Positions 16,801 to 23,562 of a stretch of DNA of 56,759 bases are shown in pieces (the stretch's first letter is position 1; each line of letters starts with the position of its first letter). The stretch comes from Myxococcota bacterium. GTDB taxonomy: Bacteria; Myxococcota_A; Polyangia; Fen-1088. A model generated the notes under the pieces. It searched no databases. It was given only the letters and a program-made list of their open reading frames with translations, and had not been told where the DNA came from. Made by a program: the position numbers and the translations under genes. The stretch lies in contig JAICYS010000006.1 of assembly GCA_025934105.1 (NCBI GenBank), forward strand, positions 1-56,759. The letters are read 5' to 3'.

Positions 16801-16861
16801 GCGGAAGCTGAATCGGCGTTTCGCAGCCCGCGTTCGCGGGTGGATTGTGCTTGGTCGGCAT
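13814..16861 (-). CDS. Fusion of catalase-like domain and LodA-like CTQ oxidase
   Basis: This 1015-residue protein has two halves. Residues about 25-350 resemble the small catalase-like haem proteins (y4iL-like): FLRLHGVARGKF, VRFSADVQ, GIGIKLFGV, DFVLQNSDVFFV and the C-terminal block NTWHSLPEHKPVGSLAEAR. From about residue 368 the LodA/GoxA signature begins (RAAVHPAIGVARVGNSPDEF), and runs to about 965. Candidate cofactor residues are Cys777 (in LEFCLAD) or Cys786 (in HPGCEMTWP) and Trp848 (in GLPWQAD); in LodA the cofactor joins C516 and W581. LodA-type oxidases deaminate free amino acids and release H2O2. The tail is Pro/Ala/Arg-rich. The ATG at 16861 has GGGAGAG about 12 nt upstream; no signal peptide is evident. 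Confidence 0.85.
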   Translation of the reverse strand: MPTKHNPPANAGCETPIQLPPLLPDAPCCCDQDPIAGLKQLFVDYFQGRGMAQGRDPATRPVFLRLHGVARGKFVIEPKLPESLRVGVFGQAPHYDAWVRFSADVQPGRPDLKGTVGIGIKLFGVCGKKLLEPDQDALTQDFVLQNSDVFFVDTAKDMCEFTCQSLHGKDAEYEQRHPVTAKILKEMDKVVDSTLTTPYWSGLPACFGEGRFVKYKLEPLEAAPADGPPNYDDPAYLRADLHARLKKGAARFRFMVQFRTNPEQMPLDAATVRWSEAESPPVHVATLILPPQDLDTRGQSTYGENLAYNTWHSLPEHKPVGSLAEARKVVYRASATNRRNVNGVPLAEPTLPRPAEYAPGVGYPQAQDTRIVRAAVHPAIGVARVGNSPDEFFIGPQVVEPAPNPAGFYRDARGALKRQAAEFRVYGYNEAGEVVRELTADWADITWFVHVANRKADWYQWQIAMDIPEAADVELPRRNLKVVARDTLVIDAGQQSITGKNHGPVLCSGAFGGVPVKLGELRSDAQGRLLFLGGHGVSASPTGAPIYIPADENSFINADGWYDDTSDGPVSATVSIEGRSIPVEPAWVVTAPPNYAPQVKTQRTLYDVLNDLYVQAGWCPKPATVSFTADVYPILHRLSGLQWVNHGFATAFGHDARYDFENPEFVARLARKPPSGVYDPDTELRRQIVNSFRPPIPGDGNQLPWPWLYGDGMTVPASETPQQNASITQTQEDLLRRWADGDFQSDWGTAPKPAGSIDAVPVAEQPGMLDRAALEFCLADAFHPGCEMTWPMRHLSLYDKPFRIRRRPEGSPAPAYGTPIGQQQMLAVDGPLYAQGPGDLSRWMGLPWQADTAYCRAGYDAAYDPFLPTFWPARVPNHVLSAQDYAIVVDSSQPLATRIDAFVNRTNWNKPLHGTTAEQMEQMVRLFGSMGLVEVRPGVGDNPAFPATMMVAAYGPDVAPADARSAPPPQPAPPLPGARAAAAPPKGRRPPPAANFQSHEEARGAPLPVRSKRRP

Positions 16862-17723
16862 GCGGCAGGTCTCTCCCGGGATTGACGGCGCCTGGTCACC
16901 ACGGCCCCGATTGGCTCACGGCGCGTGTGACGAAGACGTTTGGTCGTGCATTCAGGCGCCCAACCAGCGACGACGCTGAATGCGTTACGTGCTTGAACGA
17001 TGTCGCGCAGCGCGGCGGTCCACACCTCGGCCAGCGCAGGCGCTCGAGTGAGGGGCGGTTCGAACGGCGCGTGAATGCACGCCATCGAGGATCCACCCGA
17101 CGCGCGTCATGGGGGACACAGGTCCGACGCGGAGAATTCTTTCCAGCTGGACGCCGAGGCGCCTCACCCGGAATGGCTCAGGGCCGGCGGAAGGTCGCCC
17201 TGAGCCGACCGGCAGTCCAGACTGGCACATTGAACGGTCTCACCGTTGCCCCCTTCTGCTTGCACGTTGACATGTGCGACAGACACGCCCCCCCAAATGT
17301 TCTGTGCCACGTGACCGTATGCTCATTGCGCTTGGCTGTCCAGCGAATATCGCAACGTTGTCGGCACTATTTGGGAGCGCATTGGCGCAAATTGCTAATG
17401 ACGGCCGTCAACCGGCGTTCCACGTGCATTGGCCACACGAGCAAACAGCGGCGGCTCGTGCGGCCGCCGGACGTCATCAGGTGTCGCCCCTCGCGCCTCG
17501 GCCGGCGATGGGCGAGCCGCGCCGCTGATCTCATCGGCCCTTCCCCGGAGCTGCCGTCGGCCTGATCTTGTCCAGCCGGCTCGGTTCCCCGCCACCGCCG
17601 GCGCCCGCCCAACTCAGGCCGAAGTCACGCGCCGAGCGGGGCGCGGCGCACCCGGGACCGCCGCCGCCGCAACTCATCGACGGCAGGTGTGCGCCCGGCC
17701 CGGGCAGGTCATAATGGCGCCGC
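16862..17723. other. Long gene-free stretch upstream of the LodA-like gene
   Basis: No open frame in these 862 bases has family resemblance or a good start. Part of it (about 17280-17410) is noticeably more AT-rich than its surroundings, as expected for promoter DNA or recently acquired sequence. I found no inverted repeat or RNA gene I can defend. Confidence 0.5.
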
Positions 17724-18539
17724 GTGAAGCCGATGGCGTTGCTCTTGATCCTCGCCGGCGCCAGCAGCGCGGTCGCGTGCCGGGGCAGCCGCGGCAACCT
17801 GGCCGATCTCGGGCCGGCGCCGGCCGCACCGCAGGACGCCAACCCGTTCCCAGTCATAGACGGGGGCGGCGCCGGATACGCGCTGAGCTTCGACGGGACG
17901 CAGAGCTACGCCACGGCCGCCGACGCGAACTTCCCGTCGGCCAACGCCACGCAGACCGTCGAGATGTGGATCCGCTATCCGCCGGTGCCGGCGACCGCGA
18001 CCCAGGCGTTGTTCGCCGCCCGCCAGGACGTCGTGAACGGCCTGGTGGTGGGGTTTCACGGCGGGCAGCTGGCGGCGTGGCGCGTTTACGTCGATCGGGT
18101 CCTGGTGCAGGCGCCCGCGCTGCCCGCAGCGAACACCTGGCACCACGTCGCCTTCACCTTCGACGCCAAGACCACGACCGAGGTGCTCTACGTCGACGGG
18201 ACCGCCGTCGACACTGAGATGAACGCGACCGACCAGCGCACACCCACCTCGGTCTGGCTGGGGACCCTGGACGGGACGCGCGAGCTGTTCAGCGGGCTGA
18301 TGGACGAGGTGCGCGTCTGGAACGTGGCGCGGACGGCGGCGCAGGTCGCGGCCGATCGAGCGCACACGCCGCCCGGCCCCGCGGCGGGGTTGATTGCGTA
18401 CTGGACGTTCGACGACGCCGACAGCGGCGGCCGCGCGATGGACGCGTCCGGCAACGGCAACACCGTCACGCTGGGCGACGGCGTTGCGGCGCGGATGCCG
18501 TCCCGCGTGAGCTCCGACGCCCCCGTGTCCGGGCCGTAG
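17724..18539 (+). CDS. LamG-domain (concanavalin A-like) lipoprotein
   Basis: The GTG at 17724 gives a 271-residue product with a lipoprotein signal ending SSAVAC (Cys19). Residues about 48-235 form a LamG/laminin-G-3 type jelly roll: GYALSFDGTQSYATA, QTVEMWIRYP, NTWHHVAFTFDAKT, VLYVDGT and GLMDEVRVWNVART. A final YWTFDDADSGG...DASGNGN block is the usual closing strand. Such domains bind glycans or proteins at the surface; no catalytic domain is attached. It stands alone, divergent from the LodA-like gene and convergent with a lipoprotein gene. Confidence 0.85.
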   Translation: MKPMALLLILAGASSAVACRGSRGNLADLGPAPAAPQDANPFPVIDGGGAGYALSFDGTQSYATAADANFPSANATQTVEMWIRYPPVPATATQALFAARQDVVNGLVVGFHGGQLAAWRVYVDRVLVQAPALPAANTWHHVAFTFDAKTTTEVLYVDGTAVDTEMNATDQRTPTSVWLGTLDGTRELFSGLMDEVRVWNVARTAAQVAADRAHTPPGPAAGLIAYWTFDDADSGGRAMDASGNGNTVTLGDGVAARMPSRVSSDAPVSGP

Positions 18540-18695
18540 CGGCATTCGCGCCGGCCCCTCGACCGGGTCGCCGATCGCGGGCCGAGAGGAACCGGCCGAC
18601 GATCTCCGTCCGCGGGACGGCCTTGATGATGCCGCCGCCCGCGGAGGACTGGCCGGTGGCGCCGGCACGCCCCGGATCGCGGCGCGGGAGGGCCC

Positions 18696-19808
18696 TCAGG
18701 GCCCGACGCGGATCGTCGTCGAAGTCCACCCCACGCCGGCGCGCTCGTCGTGCACGACGATCCAGATGGTGACGTCTCCGTCGGCGGGCAGATGTTTGGC
18801 GTCGGGCGGGTTGTACTGGCTGTCCAGATGGACCTGCCCGTCGGGCGACGTCACCAGCGCCGACAGCTTGCTCTCGCGCTCGGCCGGCGAGAAGGTCCCG
18901 GCGGTCGCGAAGAAGTCGTAGCGCAGCAGCTCTTGCGCGGTGGCGGTCACGATGGCGCCCCCGTGGTCGCGATCTTTCTCGTAGAACGTGTACGTTTCGG
19001 CGGTCGCCGCGGCCGGAAGCACGACCAGCTTGTCGCCGCGCGACACCGACAGCTCCGGGACCTCACCGGCGGTGTATGCATCCTCCGGCTCTCCGGTGGC
19101 GCTGTTCCGGCTCTTGAAGAAGCTGACGCCGCTGATGGACGGATTCTGGTTCGGCGCCTGGTCCGGGTATTGCGCGGGATCCAGCCGCGGCCAGTAGACC
19201 ACCCGCTTGATCGCCTGGACGCTCTGGTCGCCGCGCGTGAAGGTGAAGCTGGCGATCGCGTCCAGCCCGAAGGTCCGGTTGTTCGCCAGGGCCGCGTCCA
19301 CCTGCGCCACGCCGGTGGTGGGGCTGCCGAACAGCAGCGCGAGCTGCGTCGTGCTCAGCCCGTACTGGAAGGTCGGCAGGAAGGCGAAGCCGCCGTCGGG
19401 CGTGGCGCCGACGGACAGGCCGCCCACCGGCACCAGCGGCGTGCTGGCCAGCGCCGCCTGCACGGTGGGATCGGGCACGTTCAGCAGCGTCGGGCTGCAG
19501 ACCCGGGTCGTGGTCCCGGTGGCCGCCGTGATGGTGTCGATGTAGTCCGGGCAGCCGAGCGCCGCCGGGATCTGCACGGTCTGGTTCAACCCGGTCGGAT
19601 CGACGACCAGCGCCGTCAGCGTGGCCTGCCAGTCGCGATCGCTGCCCCCGGGCGCATCCAGGTCGACCAGAAAGCCGGCCGGTTCGGCCTGAATCGCCAG
19701 CACGCGCAGGTCCTTGACCGTGGTGACGTCGTCCAGGTTGCCGCAAGAGGCGGCGCAGGCGAGCGCCAGGGACATCGGCCAGCATCGACGAAATGAACGG
19801 CTCCGCAT
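18696..19808 (-). CDS. Lipoprotein of unknown function co-transcribed with a TonB receptor
   Basis: The ATG at 19808 gives a 370-residue protein whose signal ends ACAASC (Cys22). No family is recognised. The mature part is rich in beta-strand-like stretches (VLAIQAEPAGFLVDL, DGDVTIWIVVHDERAGVGW) and reads like a substrate-binding or cell-surface beta-sandwich. It begins 9 bp after the stop of the TonB-dependent receptor, so the two are one operon; a surface-exposed or periplasmic accessory lipoprotein of that receptor is the natural inference, in the manner of receptor-lipoprotein pairs. Confidence 0.75.
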   Translation of the reverse strand: MRSRSFRRCWPMSLALACAASCGNLDDVTTVKDLRVLAIQAEPAGFLVDLDAPGGSDRDWQATLTALVVDPTGLNQTVQIPAALGCPDYIDTITAATGTTTRVCSPTLLNVPDPTVQAALASTPLVPVGGLSVGATPDGGFAFLPTFQYGLSTTQLALLFGSPTTGVAQVDAALANNRTFGLDAIASFTFTRGDQSVQAIKRVVYWPRLDPAQYPDQAPNQNPSISGVSFFKSRNSATGEPEDAYTAGEVPELSVSRGDKLVVLPAAATAETYTFYEKDRDHGGAIVTATAQELLRYDFFATAGTFSPAERESKLSALVTSPDGQVHLDSQYNPPDAKHLPADGDVTIWIVVHDERAGVGWTSTTIRVGP

Positions 19809-19817
19809 GAACGCCTC

Positions 19818-22496
19818 CTAAAACAGCCCCTTCACGCCCAAGATGGGAAGGATCGGCAGGCCGCGGATGGCTTCCGAACCGCGGCAGCGGTAATCGTAGA
19901 TCGTCGCTTCGGGGTTCTGCGCGTTGTAAACGTTCTGCACGTCCAGGTAGGCGCTGAGCTCCCAGAGGCGGAACGTCCAGGTGCGGTCGACGCGGACGTC
20001 CAGCTGATGGAACGTCGGCTTGCGGACCGAGTTGGGCGCGCCGTACTGGCACTGGTATTGGTTGAGGTCCGCGTCGTACACGCCACCCACCACCGGGGTC
20101 TCGGGGCTGCCCGAGACTAGCCGGAACCGGCCGCCCAACCGCCAGCGCTTCAATTGATAGCTGCCCACGGCAATCAGGTTGTGCCGCTGATCATAGTCGG
20201 TGGGAAACCAGCCGTTGCTGGAGGTCGCGCCCGGTGTGGCGACGTTCCCCATGTTCGGCATGGTCTGCTGGGCGGCGTTGACGGCGTAGGCGGTCTGCTG
20301 CGACCAGGACAGCGTATAGGCCAGCCACCCGTAGAACCGGGCCGTGAACGCGTGCTTGACGATCAGCTCGAGCCCATATGAACGTTCCTGCCCGCTCGGC
20401 GTGAAGGGCGGCGGCGGGACCGGTTGATCGTGCCGCCGGACCAGGTACGTGGTGGCGTCCACGGTCAAAGCCGGGCGTAGCCGGCGCTCGAACCCGAACG
20501 AGTACTGGTCGGCCCAGATGGGCGGCAAATCCGGGCTGCCGTACGAGGAATTCAAAAGCTGCGGCTCCGGCATCTGATGGAAGATCCCCGCGCCCGCCTT
20601 CCAGACCTGCACCGGGCTGGTGGTCCAGCGCACGACCAGCCGCGGATCGACGGTGGCCCGGTCCTGGCCGACGTAGCGAAAAAGATCGGCCCGCAGCCCG
20701 GGGATCAGCCGAACTCCGCCGCCCACGTCCCAGGTCGCGTCCGTGTAGAGGCCGGCGGCGGCCCGGTTCAACGGAACGTCGCTGTGCTGAATCGCCGTCG
20801 GATCGGTCGGACCGTAGAGGCGCGCGTCGGGCGCCAGCGGCAGATCGAAGTAGAGGTCGTCGCGGGTCGCCAGCGCGTCGAGACCCAGCCGCCAGGTGAA
20901 GCTCTTGGTGAAGGCGCGGGTCAGCTCGTCGCGCAGCTCGGCGACCCAGGCGGCGCGATCGACGTCGACGGCTCCCGCCGAAAAGCGCAGCCGATCGTAC
21001 CCCAGCGCCGGCGACAGCATGTTCGTCCAGCCCTTCACCGTCGCCGTGTAGACGCCAATCAGGCGATGAAAACCCGTCGACGTGCCAAGGTCGATGTTGC
21101 CGCGGCTGGCATCGTTCGACACCACCTTCAGCGAGTCGTTGCTGCCGATCGCGAACAAGGACAGCTCGCCGGGACCGAGCCGCCGGTGAACCCCGGCCTG
21201 ATAGTCCCAGTACACCGGGGCGGCCGTCGTCCCCCCGGACAGAAAGGCCGGCAGCAGCAGATCGATGTACGAGCGGCGGGCCGACACCGATCCGGTCCAG
21301 CCCCGACCAAGCGGCCCCTCGACGTAGACCGATGAGTCGAGCAGGTTCAGGTCGACCGTGCCGTGCAGGCGAAGCGTCGCGTCGGTCTTGAGGTCGACGT
21401 CGACGATGCCGGCCGTCGCGCGGCCGTACCTGACGCCGAAGTTGCCCGGGAAGAAATCGATCCGGTCGATGAGCCGCGGTGTCAGGACCGAGGGCCCGCC
21501 CAGGAAGTGATACAGGATCGGGATCTGATGTCCCTCGACGAACACGCCGGAGTCCTGGGGCGAAGCGCCGCGGATCACCAGCAGGCCCAGGCCGAACGGC
21601 GTGCGCGCCACGCCCGGCAGGTTCTGAACCACCCGCAGCGGGTCGCCGAAGGTGCCCGGCACGGTGGTCAGCTCGGGCTGGGTCAAGGTGTAGCGCGTGA
21701 CCGCCTGAGCCTGCCGCCGGCCCCGGACCGTGGTCTCGTGCAAGGCAGCCACGGCGGCCTCGACCAGGCAGTCCAGCGTCGCGGGGCGATCGGCCGACAC
21801 GGCGGCGGCGTCCAGGTCGTAAACGCAGGGATCGTGGTCGGGGCTGAGCACGACGATCCGCAACGGGACCCCGGGCTTGCCGCGCACGACGAAGCGTCCG
21901 TCGGCGTCGGTCACCCCCACCACCGCAGCCGGTGACTCCGGTTCGCCGGCTCCGCGCCGCTGGCTGACGGAGACCTCGGCGTCGGGCAGCGGATCGCGGG
22001 TCCCCTTCTCGCGCAGGCGGCCGGTGGCGACGACCTGCTCGGTCAGGGGCGGAGCCGGCGGGGGCGGTGGCGGGGCCACCCGGGGCAGGAAGTGCAATGT
22101 GTACGAGAACCGCACCGCGCTGGGGCGTCCGTCAATCTCGGCCGGCGAGAAGCGCGAGGCTTTGACGGCGGCCACCGCCGCCTCGTCGAACCCGTGACCG
22201 GCGCCGGCCGTCACGGCGACGTTCGTGACCCGACCGGCGGCGTCCAGATCGACGTCCATGGTGACGTCGGCGGCCAGACGGGCCGCCAGCGCCTCGGGCG
22301 GATAATTCGGCGGGGCAGCCTGGAGAAGCTGCGGGGGCTTGGTCAACGCGGGCGCCTGGCCGGCGTCCACCTCGCGCTCGGGGAACGGCCGCTGATCGAA
22401 GTCCTGTCCGCGGACCGGCCGCGCCCCGGCGACCAGGCCGCCCACCGCCAAGAGCAGGGTCGCCGCGCGGCGGGCGCGCCGTGCCGGTCGAAGCAT
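19818..22496 (-). CDS. TonB-dependent receptor with fused TonB C-terminal domain
   Basis: I chose the ATG at 22496, which gives an immediate signal peptide ending ARPVRG-QD; upstream starts lack one. In this 892-residue protein, residues about 60-140 (NYPPEALAARLAADVTMDVD, AAVAAVKASRFSPAEIDG) look like the C-terminal domain of TonB itself. A Pro-rich hinge, a carboxypeptidase-regulatory-like domain (about 160-240), a plug (about 265-370, with VIRGASPQDSGVFVEGHQIP) and a 22-strand-type barrel ending in LGVKGLF follow. The substrate is unknown. The downstream lipoprotein gene belongs to the same operon. No riboswitch is visible upstream. Confidence 0.85.
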   Translation of the reverse strand: MLRPARRARRAATLLLAVGGLVAGARPVRGQDFDQRPFPEREVDAGQAPALTKPPQLLQAAPPNYPPEALAARLAADVTMDVDLDAAGRVTNVAVTAGAGHGFDEAAVAAVKASRFSPAEIDGRPSAVRFSYTLHFLPRVAPPPPPPAPPLTEQVVATGRLREKGTRDPLPDAEVSVSQRRGAGEPESPAAVVGVTDADGRFVVRGKPGVPLRIVVLSPDHDPCVYDLDAAAVSADRPATLDCLVEAAVAALHETTVRGRRQAQAVTRYTLTQPELTTVPGTFGDPLRVVQNLPGVARTPFGLGLLVIRGASPQDSGVFVEGHQIPILYHFLGGPSVLTPRLIDRIDFFPGNFGVRYGRATAGIVDVDLKTDATLRLHGTVDLNLLDSSVYVEGPLGRGWTGSVSARRSYIDLLLPAFLSGGTTAAPVYWDYQAGVHRRLGPGELSLFAIGSNDSLKVVSNDASRGNIDLGTSTGFHRLIGVYTATVKGWTNMLSPALGYDRLRFSAGAVDVDRAAWVAELRDELTRAFTKSFTWRLGLDALATRDDLYFDLPLAPDARLYGPTDPTAIQHSDVPLNRAAAGLYTDATWDVGGGVRLIPGLRADLFRYVGQDRATVDPRLVVRWTTSPVQVWKAGAGIFHQMPEPQLLNSSYGSPDLPPIWADQYSFGFERRLRPALTVDATTYLVRRHDQPVPPPPFTPSGQERSYGLELIVKHAFTARFYGWLAYTLSWSQQTAYAVNAAQQTMPNMGNVATPGATSSNGWFPTDYDQRHNLIAVGSYQLKRWRLGGRFRLVSGSPETPVVGGVYDADLNQYQCQYGAPNSVRKPTFHQLDVRVDRTWTFRLWELSAYLDVQNVYNAQNPEATIYDYRCRGSEAIRGLPILPILGVKGLF

Positions 22497-22599
22497 CGGT
22501 CCGTCACCCTGCGCCGGTTCTCTGCGAAGAGCCACTGTCCTCCCTTTTACCGAAACGGCTGTAGCTCCCGATCGGTGCCCGCAATGGTACACATCGGCC

Positions 22600-23094
22600 A
22601 TGGAAAGCGGCGCCCGCGCGGTGCAGGTGATGGTGGTCGAAGACCTCGCGGAGATCCGAGAAGAGCTCTGCGACATGCTGGCCTTCGAGGGCTACCATCC
22701 GATCGGCTGCCGCGACGGAGAGGCCGCCTGGCGCCAGCTCGCCGGCGGGCTTCGCCCGGGCGTGATCGTCACCGACCTGGCCCTGCGCGGGTTGAGCGGC
22801 CGCCAGCTCGTGACGCGCCTTCGGGAGCAGACCTGGGGGCGGCAGGTTCCCGTGTTGCTGCTGTCGGGATGGGAAAATCCCGACCGGCTGAACGTGGGAG
22901 CGGACATCCTGCTGCCCAAGGATTCGGAGCCGGTGACGATCGCGCGCGCGGTCGATCGCTTGGCCCGGCGGCATCTGCCGCCCGAGGCCGCCCGCGCGCA
23001 AGTCCGGCCGCCGTCCGGCGGCGGGCGCGACCGCGCCGGCACGCGGGCCAAGGACCTCTCCGGCCAGCCTCGCATCGAGGGACCGCAGACGTAG
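22600..23094 (+). CDS. Single-domain response regulator (CheY-like)
   Basis: The 164-residue protein is one receiver domain with all expected residues: the acidic pair in VVEDLAEI, the phospho-acceptor Asp in VIVTDLAL, Ser in LLLSG and Lys in LLPKDS. A basic tail of about 40 residues (Arg/Gly-rich) replaces an output domain. No histidine kinase is encoded nearby. It is divergent from the TonB receptor operon and is followed 9 bp later by a DoxX-type gene, with which it probably shares a transcript. Confidence 0.85.
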   Translation: MESGARAVQVMVVEDLAEIREELCDMLAFEGYHPIGCRDGEAAWRQLAGGLRPGVIVTDLALRGLSGRQLVTRLREQTWGRQVPVLLLSGWENPDRLNVGADILLPKDSEPVTIARAVDRLARRHLPPEAARAQVRPPSGGGRDRAGTRAKDLSGQPRIEGPQT

Positions 23095-23103
23095 ACTGGG
23101 CTG

Positions 23104-23562
23104 ATGGCGACTCGTTCCCTGGGCGTCTTCTGGCAGCGGCTCTTGGCCACCGGCGCGCCCGGTCCGGCGCTGTTCGTTCGCGCGATCGCCGGGTGGATCT
23201 TCTTCTCCGAGGGCATCCAGAAGTTCTTGTTCCCGGCGGCCCTGGGGGTGGGCCGATTCGCCAGGATCGGGATCCCGATGCCCGGATTCACCGCGCCCTT
23301 CGTGGGAGCCGTGGAGATCGTCGCTGGCGGGTTCTTGATGGTCGGGCTGGCCACCCGGCTGGCGTCCGCCGCCCTGCTGATTGACATCGCCGTCGCGATC
23401 GCCACCACGAAGATCCCGATGCTGGCGCACAAGGGCTTTTGGGCCGCCGTCCACGAGGCGCGCACGGACCTGGCGATGGCGTTCAGCCTGGTGTTCCTGC
23501 TCTGGTGCGGCGGCGGCGCCTGGTCGATGGACGCGGGCATCCAGCCGCCGGCGCCTCAGTAA
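23104..23562 (+). CDS. DoxX-family membrane protein
   Basis: The 152-residue protein shows four transmembrane helices and the DoxX features: an N-terminal helix with FVRAIAGWIFFSEGIQKFLF, VGAVEIVAGGFLMVGLATR in the second helix, and DLAMAFSLVFLLW in the last. DoxX proteins are linked to quinone or thiol redox in the inner membrane. Its last 7 bp overlap the 3' end of the convergent TonB receptor gene (23556-23562). It likely shares a transcript with the response regulator upstream. Confidence 0.87.
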   Translation: MATRSLGVFWQRLLATGAPGPALFVRAIAGWIFFSEGIQKFLFPAALGVGRFARIGIPMPGFTAPFVGAVEIVAGGFLMVGLATRLASAALLIDIAVAIATTKIPMLAHKGFWAAVHEARTDLAMAFSLVFLLWCGGGAWSMDAGIQPPAPQ

